A stretch of DNA of 57,801 nucleotides, from positions 1 through 57,801 of the IMG/VR virus record IMGVR_UViG_3300028146_000012; one strand, written 5' to 3'. Positions within the stretch are counted from its first letter, which is position 1. Each line of letters begins with the position of its first letter. The position numbers and the translations under genes are program-made. Below the pieces are notes generated by a model. That model worked only from the letters and a program-made list of their open reading frames with translations. It had not been told where the DNA came from and searched no databases. This DNA is from a virus. This document shows, piece after piece, positions 1-7,961 of this stretch.

Positions 1-201
1 TTGAGCATCTTTGAATTTCTTATCGGAAAATGCTCCTGTCTCATATATAATATGGCCATTTTCTAGCTTAATGAAAGTATCATTAACGCCTACGAGCGTG
101 CCCGCATAAATATAATTCATACAAAACACAGTAATTGTTTCGCCCATAAGAGCTACTAGTCCTTCTCCTGCTACTTCTTCTACCTTAACTAATTTTTTCA
201 T
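1..201 (-). CDS. Hypothetical small protein, partial (runs off the left edge)
   Basis: Only the first 67 residues are present; the 3' end lies outside the window. The start ATG (complement of 199-201) has an AGGAGG ribosome site about five bases upstream. The start overlaps the last 17 bases of the helicase gene, so the two are probably translationally coupled as the end of a four-gene minus-strand operon. The visible protein is beta-rich, with no signal peptide or membrane segment. I do not recognise the family. The gene is supported by the ribosome site, the open frame to the edge and the tight operon spacing. Confidence 0.7.
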   Translation of the reverse strand, partial: MKKLVKVEEVAGEGLVALMGETITVFCMNYIYAGTLVGVNDTFIKLENGHIIYETGAFSDKKFKDAQ

Positions 202-1213
202 CTGGCCTCCTATTTAAATTCAACTTTAAAGGCATCACTTCGTATTCGTCAAGTAAATACTTCTTTTGTGCGCTGTAGTGTCTCATAAGAAAACGGTGGC
301 TCCTATCCTTCAATATAATCACCTTGGCAGACTCTTTGTCTGGATAGTTTCTAACACTGCGGCCTACCTGCTGCATGAATTGACTTTTTGCTTTACCGCC
401 TCCAGCTATAATTACATATTCACATGGTTTTGTATCGATTCCCTCGCCAAGTATGCCAGTAGTGCCTATAAGTATCTTTATTTCTCCTGCATTGAAAGCT
501 CTTATATAGTCCCTGGATTCGTCGTCCTCGCCAGATACGAATGGAAAGCCAGTCATTTCCGCGAGTATCTTGCCGTGGATTACTTCTCTCACCAAGCACA
601 GCGCCGGCCTGTTTAGCCTGCCTAGCAGAGCGCCTATCATGAGATTCCTGATCTCATTATGGACTACTAGCTGGTCATAGACTTCGCGGTACGTAACTGC
701 GTCTGTATCTTGTTTAGGAATTTCTAGATAATAAGCCTCAATGGGGACTATATAATGATTTCTTATAGCAGCTCTGTAGCTAAGTTTATAGATGACCTGG
801 CCACATATCGCCTCAAATAATAAGGTCTCTTCTGCGTCGTTTCTAAAGGGAGTAGCGGTTAGCATAAACCTGTAATAGATGCCGTTCCAGTTATGCTTAT
901 TAAGCCTGTGGTACGTCTTGGCTGCGGCATGGTGTGCCTCATCAAGGATAAGGACAGAGAATTGCGCGGTGAGGCTGCTAAGGGCCCTAGAATCGATATT
1001 CTCAACTCGTACATTCTTCAATCCAGATAGTGTATATTGCATCTGGCGTTTGATCTCCAGAGTAGGAACTACCACTAGCGTAGGGAGATCCAAAGCCTCT
1101 ATAATAAGTCGCGCTACATGGCTTTTGCCTGTGCCCGTTGGCATTTCTATTATACCTCGATGATGCTTTAAGGCAGCGCTTACTGCTTTTAATTGATCAG
1201 GATAGGGCTTCAT
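185..1213 (-). CDS. UvsW-type SF2 DNA helicase, motor half of a split gene
   Basis: ATP-dependent superfamily 2 helicase motor. Visible motifs in order: a Q-like start (YPDQLKAV), Walker A (TGTGKS, near residue 27), DEAH box (LDEAHHA), motif III (LTATPFRND), motif V (GEGIDT) and motif VI (QQVGRSVRN). Phage helicases of this type act on recombination and replication forks. They normally carry an N-terminal domain of about 85 residues; here that domain is a separate gene at 1421-1681. This gene begins directly at the motor (MKPYPDQ). Its start lies inside the end of the intervening 75-residue ORF (17-base overlap) and has no strong ribosome site, so it probably depends on coupled translation. 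Family assignment is strong. That the two halves work together is inferred. Confidence 0.92.
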   Translation of the reverse strand: MKPYPDQLKAVSAALKHHRGIIEMPTGTGKSHVARLIIEALDLPTLVVVPTLEIKRQMQYTLSGLKNVRVENIDSRALSSLTAQFSVLILDEAHHAAAKTYHRLNKHNWNGIYYRFMLTATPFRNDAEETLLFEAICGQVIYKLSYRAAIRNHYIVPIEAYYLEIPKQDTDAVTYREVYDQLVVHNEIRNLMIGALLGRLNRPALCLVREVIHGKILAEMTGFPFVSGEDDESRDYIRAFNAGEIKILIGTTGILGEGIDTKPCEYVIIAGGGKAKSQFMQQVGRSVRNYPDKESAKVIILKDRSHRFLMRHYSAQKKYLLDEYEVMPLKLNLNRRPDEKIS

Positions 1214-1424
1214 CGGGTATTCTGAATATAATGCGCTCTAGCCTAGAGCATTTAAACTCTTCGCTTTCCTTAAATATTTCAATCGGAAGACGCGTATCAT
1301 CTTTAGTTGCGGTGCCGGCTGAGTCATACACATAATTACAATAGGCTTTATTATCAACAATTCTATTAATTCTATATATGATAAGTCTGTCGCCTATCTT
1401 AAACCAGTACATTTTACCTATCAT
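1197..1424 (-). CDS. Small SH3-like protein with LERIIF tail, inserted between the helicase halves
   Basis: A 75-residue protein starting with an FKIGD-type strand, as in several other small proteins of this window, and ending in SRLERIIFRI plus six residues. It overlaps the helicase N-domain gene by four bases (ATGA) and the helicase motor gene by 17 bases. The split therefore keeps all three frames tightly packed and translation continuous. It belongs to the C-terminal tag family described under findings (other members at 1869, 2677, 29599, 31253, 33915, 34671, 35618 and 36153). No catalytic motif is visible. It behaves like an inserted cargo gene; whether it can move or has a role with the helicase is unknown. 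Confidence 0.8.
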   Translation of the reverse strand: MIGKMYWFKIGDRLIIYRINRIVDNKAYCNYVYDSAGTATKDDTRLPIEIFKESEEFKCSRLERIIFRIPDEALS

Positions 1425-1681
1425 GGTTTTACTCGTAAGTCATTGATTTTATGTGATATTTTATTACTATCTAGCCAAAGAATTACTCTATTAAGCAATC
1501 CTGATGGGAAGCCGCCTTTCTTGTCTAAAAGGCTGCGCCTCTTCTGACCATACTTAGAGAAAAAGCTGCTCTTACCACCTACAATGTAGCTAAGCTCTGA
1601 TTTCAGTGCCTTTTCCTCGGCTGCATTAAGGCCTTGGATTTGGCTGTAGCTGTTATCGATAGTTACAGTAACGTTAGACAT
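1421..1681 (-). CDS. N-terminal domain of the split UvsW-type helicase
   Basis: An 86-residue protein matching the N-terminal domain that precedes the motor in phage SF2 helicases: a beta start (VTVTIDNSYS), then a K.ELSY segment, a KYG..RR.L..K.G.FPSGL stretch and an ending at DLRVKP. In unsplit relatives the next residues would be the YP.QL.A motor start, which here opens the gene at 1213. I chose the start at 1681 (MSNVTV) over the upstream frame extension because homology-like sequence begins there. The ribosome site is weak. It is the first gene of the minus-strand operon and probably supplies the DNA-binding part in trans to the motor protein. Confidence 0.8.
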   Translation of the reverse strand: MSNVTVTIDNSYSQIQGLNAAEEKALKSELSYIVGGKSSFFSKYGQKRRSLLDKKGGFPSGLLNRVILWLDSNKISHKINDLRVKP

Positions 1682-1703
1682 AACTAACCATATCAAACTA
1701 TTT

Positions 1704-1732
1704 TCATTAAAACAAGAAATAACTCTTGACAA
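1704..1732 (-). promoter_or_regulatory. Candidate sigma70-like promoter for the helicase operon
   Basis: On the minus strand TTGTCA (complement of 1727-1732) and TAATGA (complement of 1704-1709) are separated by exactly 17 bases, pointing at the start codon at 1681. The -35 box overlaps a plus-strand TTGACA at 1726-1731 (17-base spacer to TACATC at 1749), so divergent promoters may compete. The -10 box is imperfect. Confidence 0.4.
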
Positions 1733-1755
1733 GCGAAAACCCATGCAGTACATCT

Positions 1756-1780
1756 AATGCATATGCGTTTGCATTTTTTT
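1756..1780. promoter_or_regulatory. Dyad in the divergent intergenic region (operator or weak terminator)
   Basis: AATGCA and TGCATT face each other across an eight-base centre and are followed on the plus strand by a T run. The stretch also contains the palindrome GCATATGC. It lies between the helicase operon and the rightward operon. It could be an operator for both directions or a weak terminator. The sequence does not decide. Confidence 0.35.
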
Positions 1781-1834
1781 AATGTTTTTTGTCTCAAGTA
1801 CTGGATATGCTGCTGATAATGCTTAATGCAGTGC

Positions 1835-1863
1835 TTGATTTCTTAAAAAGCCTATGCTAAAAT
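1835..1863 (+). promoter_or_regulatory. Sigma70-like promoter predicting a leaderless transcript
   Basis: TTGATT, a 17-base spacer and TAAAAT end five bases before the ATG at 1869. Transcription would begin at or within a base or two of the start codon. No Shine-Dalgarno sequence precedes the ATG. The same arrangement is seen before 9075 and 27407, and nearly so before 29919. Confidence 0.55.
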
Positions 1864-1868
1864 GAACT

Positions 1869-2129
1869 ATGGAATTTAAAGTAGGACAACTATATCTCAC
1901 GCCAATGTCATCATCAATGTTCTATGAGAACTGTGTTGTAAGGATTACTGATGTGACAGACACTAGAATACAATATAAATATATTAGCAGCAAATATAGC
2001 AGCGTGCGCGGTATTAATTTAGATCATTCTCATTCAAAATCTATCGAGGTAGCAAAATGGCTTACCCTAATAGATACAAAACTAGAAAAAATTATTTATG
2101 GTGTTGACATTTCCTCGGAAGAAGAGTAA
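1869..2129 (+). CDS. Small SH3-like protein with LEKIIYG tail
   Basis: An 86-residue protein opening with EFKVGQLY, a short beta-barrel-like start shared with the genes at 33915 and 36153, and closing with TKLEKIIYGV plus an acidic tail. It is the first gene of the rightward operon, directly downstream of a sigma70-like promoter, and is followed by an intrinsic terminator at 2152. No signal peptide, membrane segment or catalytic motif is visible. It is a member of the C-terminal tag family. Function unknown; position next to a strong promoter suggests early, high-level expression. Confidence 0.8.
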   Translation: MEFKVGQLYLTPMSSSMFYENCVVRITDVTDTRIQYKYISSKYSSVRGINLDHSHSKSIEVAKWLTLIDTKLEKIIYGVDISSEEE

Positions 2130-2151
2130 CCTAACTATATCTTCGTCGACC

Positions 2152-2181
2152 GCCCCGGGCGTCCCCATCCCGGGGCTTTTT
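2152..2181 (+). terminator. Intrinsic terminator abutting the next gene's ribosome site
   Basis: A perfect 8 bp GC stem (GCCCCGGG with CCCGGGGC, nine-base loop) is followed at once by five T. The T run touches the GGAGGA ribosome site of the ClpP-like gene at 2190. I see no promoter between them, so this is more likely an attenuator that lets part of transcription through than a full stop. Confidence 0.85.
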
Positions 2182-2189
2182 GGAGGAAT

Positions 2190-2690
2190 ATGAAATTAGA
2201 TAGGACTATTCATATACGAGGAGAAATAACAGAAGATGCGTTCATCGCATTTCGCAAAAAAGTCCTTGCGCGCAGAAAAGAAAGTAAAAAGCCAGTCGAG
2301 GTGATACTTACGTCTGGTGGAGGAGATGCCTATGCCGCTCTTGCATTCCATGACTTCATTTCTCATCTGGATGTTGATATTCATATACATGCCACTGGGC
2401 TGGTCGCTAGTGCTGCTGTTCTTATCCTTGCTGCTGGCCATCGTCGCACTATGAGTGCTAATAGTTGGGTTATGTGTCATGAAGACCAGCCTACCTACGA
2501 AGCCGAGGCTCGAGTAACCCAGCTAGAAAGAGATGTAGCACATTCCAGGCGGCTTGAAAACCAATGGAATGATTTACTTGCTTTCAGCACCAACGCGAGT
2601 AAGACTAAATGGGAAGACATACATAAGATAGAGACTTATCTTAATGCTAGGGATTGCCAAGCACTAGGACTTATCGATGATATCATTTAA
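2190..2690 (+). CDS. ClpP-family serine protease
   Basis: 166 residues with the ClpP/crotonase fold pattern. The substrate strand is TSGGGDAY. The nucleophile Ser74 sits in ATGLVASAA and the general base His97 in VMCHEDQ, 23 residues later (25 in E. coli ClpP). A candidate Asp155 lies in the C-terminal helix before GLIDDI. No signal peptide, so it acts in the cytoplasm. Phage ClpP-like proteins often serve as head maturation proteases, but those sit beside the portal; this one lies in the early region, which favours another role. No phage ClpX or ClpA is visible, so it would need a host or other unfoldase. GGAGGA precedes the ATG. Confidence 0.88.
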   Translation: MKLDRTIHIRGEITEDAFIAFRKKVLARRKESKKPVEVILTSGGGDAYAALAFHDFISHLDVDIHIHATGLVASAAVLILAAGHRRTMSANSWVMCHEDQPTYEAEARVTQLERDVAHSRRLENQWNDLLAFSTNASKTKWEDIHKIETYLNARDCQALGLIDDII

Positions 2691-2892
2691 AATCGGCGAT
2701 ATAGCAGTGTGTAATTGCGGTAGATGCGATTACAATATCTTAAAAATTTATGCTATCATAGACCAAGAAGTAATTGCTGATGAATTATTGGGCTATAAAA
2801 GGCGCCGCGGATCTTTCGACATATCATTATTAGAGCCCGCAAACTTATCGAAATTAGAAAAAATTATTTATGGAGTCTACGATGCCGAGTAG
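2677..2892 (+). CDS. Small SH3-like protein with LEKIIYG tail
   Basis: 71 residues. It starts with SFKIGD, contains a CNCGRC cluster near residue 13 that could bind a metal, and ends in SKLEKIIYGVYDAE. Its start lies inside the last codons of the ClpP-like gene and its end overlaps the next gene, so it is part of a tightly coupled operon. The codons for the tail (TATGGAGTC) also supply the GGAG ribosome site of the next gene. Member of the C-terminal tag family. Function unknown. Confidence 0.78.
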   Translation: MISFKIGDIAVCNCGRCDYNILKIYAIIDQEVIADELLGYKRRRGSFDISLLEPANLSKLEKIIYGVYDAE

Positions 2893-3307
2893 ACTAACAA
2901 TACTCACCGCAATACTAATAGCAGTATTGTTCTTTGCGCTAGGACAGTTCACGGCGCGCTCTAAAACGACTACAGCGGACAAAAAAGTCGATGAAGTAAA
3001 AAACGTTAGTACGAAACAAAATGAAACCATCACTGAAGTCAAAAAGCCAGATGGTACCGTAACAACAGTCACTACTATAAATACAACGCAAGACACTATC
3101 GACAAAGTAGACACTCGCGTCTTAATGAAGATCGCGCCAGTACAGCCTAAATACAACGTGTCACTACTCGCAGTTACGACTATCCACAACCCATTTGCAG
3201 CGCCGTCTTATGGGCTAAGTATATCAAAAGAGTTCATCGGACTGAGAGTCAGTACGTTCGGACTAACTAATGGTACGTTTGGCGTCGGAATTGGTGTTGA
3301 TTTTTAA
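2882..3307 (+). CDS. Membrane-anchored protein with external threonine-rich segment
   Basis: 141 residues from the ATG at 2882, chosen because a GGAG site lies six bases upstream; an ATG at 2870 has none. Residues 6-24 form one hydrophobic segment (signal anchor). A polar, charged, Thr- and Val-rich stretch (about 28-85) follows, then a Gly-rich beta-like C terminus ending in GVGIGVDF. The order suggests an N-in inner-membrane protein exposed to the periplasm. It could be a spanin-like or superinfection-exclusion protein, but no specific motif shows this. Confidence 0.72.
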   Translation: MPSRLTILTAILIAVLFFALGQFTARSKTTTADKKVDEVKNVSTKQNETITEVKKPDGTVTTVTTINTTQDTIDKVDTRVLMKIAPVQPKYNVSLLAVTTIHNPFAAPSYGLSISKEFIGLRVSTFGLTNGTFGVGIGVDF

Positions 3308-3549
3308 TGGCAAAATACGATAACTTCGTTATAGTGTTAGATGACCCTAGAGACGCGGACTACTTAGAAATAGGTATGTACATAGTTTGGATAGATCGCA
3401 GGGAAGGTGCGATAGGATTTTCAGATATCAGTAATAACCCTATGTCAGTTACATGGCATAAATTTATATGGAAGTGCAGAAAAACTCTGCGAAAGGCATT
3501 TAGATGGATTACAAAGCCCTGGAACAAAAAATCATTAACTCATACGTAG
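3307..3549 (+). CDS. Hypothetical protein
   Basis: 80 residues in the operon between the membrane protein and the gene before recA. The first half is acidic with a VIVLDD strand; the C-terminal third is basic and tryptophan-rich (KFIWKCRKTLRKAF), which could contact nucleic acid or membrane. It starts directly at the stop of the previous gene and overlaps the next by 46 bases. No family recognised. Confidence 0.6.
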   Translation: MAKYDNFVIVLDDPRDADYLEIGMYIVWIDRREGAIGFSDISNNPMSVTWHKFIWKCRKTLRKAFRWITKPWNKKSLTHT

Positions 3550-3893
3550 AAGGCGTTACAACACAACAAGCCGAGAATCTAGCCGGTGAGTTCCTTGAGG
3601 CTCAGATTAAGGCTTCTGAAGAGCTCAAACAGCTCGACCTAAATGCACGACTACTTAAATCTCTAGTAAAACAAACCAGAGCAGAAGTCTTCGTTAGAGA
3701 GGCTACTACGCCAGAGAAGAAGCCATCCGATACACTACTTACGGCGCTAGTTGACAAAGATTTGAAAGTATCTGCTGAACAAGGTGCATTTGATGAAGCC
3801 GAAGTAGATAGAGATGAACTTTACAGGATGTTTTCTATATTCCAGAATGCCCATCTACATTTCCGCGCTATAGCGAAAGGCAAGTTTGAGTGA
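3504..3893 (+). CDS. Hypothetical protein upstream of the recombinase
   Basis: 129 residues, mostly helical and charged, without signal peptide or cysteine clusters. Its last codon overlaps the GTG start of the RecA-like gene (GTGA), so the two are translationally coupled. Phages with UvsX-like recombinases often encode a small helical mediator nearby. A mediator role (UvsY-like) is a guess from position only; no sequence signature was seen. Confidence 0.7.
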   Translation: MDYKALEQKIINSYVEGVTTQQAENLAGEFLEAQIKASEELKQLDLNARLLKSLVKQTRAEVFVREATTPEKKPSDTLLTALVDKDLKVSAEQGAFDEAEVDRDELYRMFSIFQNAHLHFRAIAKGKFE

Positions 3894-4786
3894 AATTTGA
3901 TATAAACACTATTATAGCTGAAGTTCAAGAGCATTATAAAAAAGATAAAAAAGCGCAAGATATGGTCGTTAGCGGAAATGCTTTAAAAAAAGTATATACA
4001 GAGAGGGACGGTATACCGCTGCACGAAAGTAGTATTATAGCAAATATGTTAGAAATACCATGCGTGCCTTATAATAAAATAATACAGCTCGCTGGTGATT
4101 CTGATGTTGGTAAGTCGACGGAAGCAAGTCAGGTTATGGCATCAGCACAGAAATCAGATCATTTAGTTATATGTGAAGACACTGAAGATAAATTTGATTC
4201 CAATAGATACGACACAAGATTTGGCGGAGATTCTAAAAGTACAGTTTTAATAAAAACTAACGAAATTCTACAAGGCGGCGAAAAAATACGCAAAACTGTT
4301 ATAGCGACTAAAACTAAATATCCAGACACTAAAATTTTAATTGTTATAGATTCTGTAGGAGGCGGGCAGTCTAGAGCACATGCCGAATTAGAATTGGATA
4401 GCGAAAAGCATGCCCAGCCAGGCCAGGACGCTAAAGAAAATAGCCGATTAATGAAAATGTTAGTGGCGTTGATAAACAAGTATCCTGATTCAATAGCTAT
4501 ACTATTGGTAAATCAAGTGTATACAAAAATGGGATTCATGCAACACGGGGATCAAGAAAACGGAGGTAAAAAAGTATACTTCCATTCTTCTGCTATTATA
4601 AGACTTAAGCGAATAAAAGTATTAACAAAAGTAATTAAAGGCCGAAAGAAAAAGTATGGTATTATAACAAAAGCCGTGGTTACTAAAAATCATTTAAGTC
4701 AGACAGATATGTCAATACACGAACTAGATTTTGAAATAACAGCTAATGGAGTAGGAATAAGTGCTGAACAATCAGATTCTGACTAA
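3890..4786 (+). CDS. RecA/UvsX-like recombinase
   Basis: 298 residues. Walker A is GDSDVGKS (residues 69-76) and Walker B ILIVID (149-154), followed by SVGGGQSRA, and a LLVNQVY strand matches the region before DNA-binding loop 2. Proteins of this family form filaments on single-stranded DNA and catalyse strand exchange. The GTG start overlaps the stop of the preceding gene. Downstream come an inserted HNH gene and then the SbcD- and SbcC-like nuclease genes, so this is a recombination module. Shorter than bacterial RecA; the usual C-terminal domain is missing, as is common in phage versions. Confidence 0.88.
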   Translation: MKFDINTIIAEVQEHYKKDKKAQDMVVSGNALKKVYTERDGIPLHESSIIANMLEIPCVPYNKIIQLAGDSDVGKSTEASQVMASAQKSDHLVICEDTEDKFDSNRYDTRFGGDSKSTVLIKTNEILQGGEKIRKTVIATKTKYPDTKILIVIDSVGGGQSRAHAELELDSEKHAQPGQDAKENSRLMKMLVALINKYPDSIAILLVNQVYTKMGFMQHGDQENGGKKVYFHSSAIIRLKRIKVLTKVIKGRKKKYGIITKAVVTKNHLSQTDMSIHELDFEITANGVGISAEQSDSD

Positions 4787-5306
4787 AAAATGCTGCCGAT
4801 GTAAGTTTATTAAAGCATTAGACTGCTTTAATTTTGCCGCTCGCGGTCTTTATAAGAAGCATACAATATGCAAAAAATGCAAGGCCTTGTATATGAGAGA
4901 CTATGCAAAAAGCGGTAAATTAAAAGTGAGTGTTGAAAAATATAAGGCCTCTGATAAAGGACAGAAAAAGATTAAAGACTATAGACGATCAGATAGGAAT
5001 AAAGAACTACAAAGGGAGTATTGTCAATCCCCGAAAGGGGCGCTGTGTAGAGTAAATAGATTAGCAAAGTATCGAGCGCATAAAACAAACGCATTGCCTT
5101 CTTGGGCAGATGAAAAAGAAATACGGCTAATATATAAAAACTGTCCTGCCGGACTCGAAGTAGATCATATTATACCGCTGCAAGGTGAGCTAATAAGCGG
5201 ATTGCACGTGCCATGGAATATGCAATATTTAACACGCAGCGAAAACGCCAGGAAATCTAATTCGTTTGATGGTACGTACGATAACAATGGATGGCGCAAT
5301 GAGTAA
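4761..5306 (+). CDS. HNH homing endonuclease, free-standing
   Basis: 181 residues. The N terminus carries two CxxC pairs (CCRCK and CKKC) that form a zinc ribbon. The C-terminal catalytic part is VDHIIPLQG followed by ISGLHVPWN and a closing ENARKSN, the H-N-H triad. It is closely related in this motif to the HNH gene at 39088. It sits between recA and the SbcD-like gene and overlaps both. The GTG start is supported by an AGGA site just upstream and by the need to keep the zinc ribbon. It is a mobile gene with no structural role; it cuts alleles lacking it to spread. Confidence 0.88.
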   Translation: MLNNQILTKKCCRCKFIKALDCFNFAARGLYKKHTICKKCKALYMRDYAKSGKLKVSVEKYKASDKGQKKIKDYRRSDRNKELQREYCQSPKGALCRVNRLAKYRAHKTNALPSWADEKEIRLIYKNCPAGLEVDHIIPLQGELISGLHVPWNMQYLTRSENARKSNSFDGTYDNNGWRNE

Positions 5307-6339
5307 GCCAATCGCAGTCTTGATATCCGATATTCACTATAATCTCAATACGCTTTCACTAGCAGACGCGGCAATGCGGCAAGCAATCGCTAAATCAAAC
5401 AAGTTACAAATACCGCTAGTAGTAGCCGGAGATTTGCATGACTCAAAAGCTAATCTGCGCGCAGAATGCATAAATACAATGATTGAGACGTTTAAACTTT
5501 GTAAGCAAAGATGCTATGTAATGATCGGAAATCATGACAAAATAAATGAAAAAAGCGAGACTCACGCACTTAATTTCCTGGGTCCTGAAGCTACTAATGC
5601 GGCCAATAATCCACAGTATGAGAAAGTAGTACTGGTCAATAAAAGGTTTTATATACCAGGGCTTGCTACGTTGATTCCCTATCAGCATGATTTAAATGAA
5701 TTGCGAAGTCAATTAAAGACTGCGCTTACGGACGATACGATTATAATGCATCAAGGATTGGCAGGCACTGATTCAGGCGAATATATTCAAGATAAGACAG
5801 CTATAACACTGAATGATGTAGCGGGACTGCGTATAATTAGTGGACATTATCATGCAAGACAGACAATCGACCTCACTAGAGGCGGTAAGTGGGATTATAT
5901 TGGAAATCCGTACACATTGAATTTCGCAGAATCGAATGATCCAGAGAAAGGCTTCCAAATCTTGTACAATGACGGCAGCCTTGAATTCGTGCCGACTAAT
6001 CTCAGAAAACATATCGTATTAAACTGTCAAATAGGCTATTCAAGAGAAGGCGGCGCGGTATTGATTCCAGACGAAAGCATAGCGTTTAATGATAAAAATA
6101 TTCTATGGGTAAAAATGACTGGAACAAAGGAAGAACTTGCTGACTGGCCTAAAGAGCGCATAAGCAGAGTTATAATGCATAAAAACTTTAAACTCGATTT
6201 AATCCCTACAGACGAGGTATGTCAGCCTAAACCCGCACATAATCTAACACTGCCCCAGCAACTCGATGAAATCATTGATAAATTACAAGTAGCTACAGAT
6301 AGAAAGCAGAAGCTTAAAGAGTTGTGGAAGGAGCTATGA
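5299..6339 (+). CDS. SbcD/Mre11-like nuclease subunit (T4 gp47-like)
   Basis: 346 residues from the ATG at 5299 (MSKPIAVLISDIH); the frame extends upstream but the family begins here. Metallophosphoesterase motifs in order: SDIHY, GDLHD, GNHD and the late SGHYH. With the SbcC-like ATPase immediately downstream (ATGA overlap) it should form an MR-type complex that resects DNA ends and feeds the RecA-like recombinase. Both subunits in one operon match T4 gp46/gp47. Confidence in family high; exact polarity of resection not visible. Confidence 0.9.
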   Translation: MSKPIAVLISDIHYNLNTLSLADAAMRQAIAKSNKLQIPLVVAGDLHDSKANLRAECINTMIETFKLCKQRCYVMIGNHDKINEKSETHALNFLGPEATNAANNPQYEKVVLVNKRFYIPGLATLIPYQHDLNELRSQLKTALTDDTIIMHQGLAGTDSGEYIQDKTAITLNDVAGLRIISGHYHARQTIDLTRGGKWDYIGNPYTLNFAESNDPEKGFQILYNDGSLEFVPTNLRKHIVLNCQIGYSREGGAVLIPDESIAFNDKNILWVKMTGTKEELADWPKERISRVIMHKNFKLDLIPTDEVCQPKPAHNLTLPQQLDEIIDKLQVATDRKQKLKELWKEL

Positions 6340-7961
6340 AAATCCTAAGCGTGTATGCAGAGAATTTTGCTAGTTACGAAAAACTGGAATTCTCCTTTGA
6401 TGACAAAGGTTTAGTGCTCATACATGGCGCTACAGGCAGCGGCAAGAGCACACTTTGCGATGTAATCCCTTGGATTCTATTCGGTATTACAGCAAAGAAT
6501 GGTAAAGCAGATGATGTAATTAGCTGGAATGGCGGCAATACACATGGAATGCTTGTCGTACGGGCTGGCGATAAAGATATGTGTATAAAAAGGCATCGTG
6601 GCAATAATAACGATTTAGCTTACTGGATTCTAAATGATGACATAGATGCCAACATAGCTGTAAAAAGAGGAAAGGATATCAACGATACGCAGAAGTTTAT
6701 AAATCAATTCTTAGGCCTTGACGCTGATCTCTATCTAGCAGGAGCGTACTTCCACGAATTCAGTCAAACAGCACAGTTCTTTACCACAACAGCTAAGAAC
6801 CGCAGAGAGATTACAGAGCAGCTAGTAGACTTAAGTCTACCAACGAAACTCCAAGAAAAAATCAAAGATCAAACAAAGATAAACACCATTGAAATCAATA
6901 CCCTGAACAACAATTTATTTACATTAAACGCTAAACTAGAGTTACTACAGGAATCCGCTAAAGAAGCCAAAAACAGTAATGCAATCTGGGCGCATGAACA
7001 GAGTAATCGCATATCAACAATAGAAATGAAGCGAGATACATTTGAAATCACTAGATCCCATAAAGTAAAGGCTGTAGAAGCAGAATTAGACACAATTAAG
7101 TTCAATCCTCCTATTACTTATGATATAGAACTACAAAAACTCCAGAAATCTATTCCTCCTGAATCTGTGCCGTGCGAGACATGTGGCATGCCTAAAGCTA
7201 ATGCTGAAAGACAAGAAATACTTAATGAAATTGCTGAATTGAAGCTCCAGAAACAAAATAATTCTATGCAACTGAAATCCCATCATGACCTCACAGTTAA
7301 ACTAAACGAAATTAAAGACCAAGAAAACCCATATGAAAATCAGTTAATTGAAGTCAAACACCAAGTAAACCCCCATTCCGATATACTTACAAGACTAAGC
7401 AGAGACATAAGCAAAAACAATGCATTACTAGATAATGCGATTAAAACAGAAAAAGAATTAAAGGACTCCCAACTAAATCTAGAATTACTTAGCGATGCAG
7501 TAATGATGTTTCGATCAGAACTAGTTAGAACTACAGTGAAATACTTAGAAGCTACGACAGTATCGCATTTAAGAGACTTCTTTGAAGGGGAAATCACAGT
7601 AGAGCTCGATATTCAAGACCGCGATAAGCTAGATATATCAATACGGAAAAACGGAAATGAGTGCAGCTATACGCAGCTCAGTAAAGGTCAGCGTCAGATG
7701 CTGAAGTTGTGTTTTGGGGCGGCGGTTATGGAATGCATACAACGGCATCATGCCCTCGAATTCAATCAGTTGTTTTTCGATGAGGCACTAGACGGCTTAG
7801 ACGATACGAATAAACTTCGTGCAGTTAAAATGCTAGAGACTTTGGCGTCTCGCCGTGATACAGTATACCTTGTTGAGCATTCAGAAGGCGTTAAGGCGCA
7901 TATAGATCAGAAATACTTCGTGGAGCTCATAGACGGGAAAAGTATAGTATGCCTAGCTTAA
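6336..7961 (+). CDS. SbcC/Rad50-like ATPase (T4 gp46-like)
   Basis: 541 residues from the ATG at 6336, preceded by GAAGGAG. Walker A is GATGSGKS (31-38). Coiled coils flank a zinc hook CETC (280-283). The ABC signature region is LSKGQRQ, Walker B is QLFFDEALDGLDD and the H-loop is VEHSE. The coiled coils are short compared with bacterial SbcC (about 1,000 residues), as in phage versions. It partners the SbcD-like protein encoded just upstream. ATP-driven opening and closing of the zinc-hook dimer controls access of DNA ends to the nuclease. Confidence 0.92.
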   Translation: MKILSVYAENFASYEKLEFSFDDKGLVLIHGATGSGKSTLCDVIPWILFGITAKNGKADDVISWNGGNTHGMLVVRAGDKDMCIKRHRGNNNDLAYWILNDDIDANIAVKRGKDINDTQKFINQFLGLDADLYLAGAYFHEFSQTAQFFTTTAKNRREITEQLVDLSLPTKLQEKIKDQTKINTIEINTLNNNLFTLNAKLELLQESAKEAKNSNAIWAHEQSNRISTIEMKRDTFEITRSHKVKAVEAELDTIKFNPPITYDIELQKLQKSIPPESVPCETCGMPKANAERQEILNEIAELKLQKQNNSMQLKSHHDLTVKLNEIKDQENPYENQLIEVKHQVNPHSDILTRLSRDISKNNALLDNAIKTEKELKDSQLNLELLSDAVMMFRSELVRTTVKYLEATTVSHLRDFFEGEITVELDIQDRDKLDISIRKNGNECSYTQLSKGQRQMLKLCFGAAVMECIQRHHALEFNQLFFDEALDGLDDTNKLRAVKMLETLASRRDTVYLVEHSEGVKAHIDQKYFVELIDGKSIVCLA

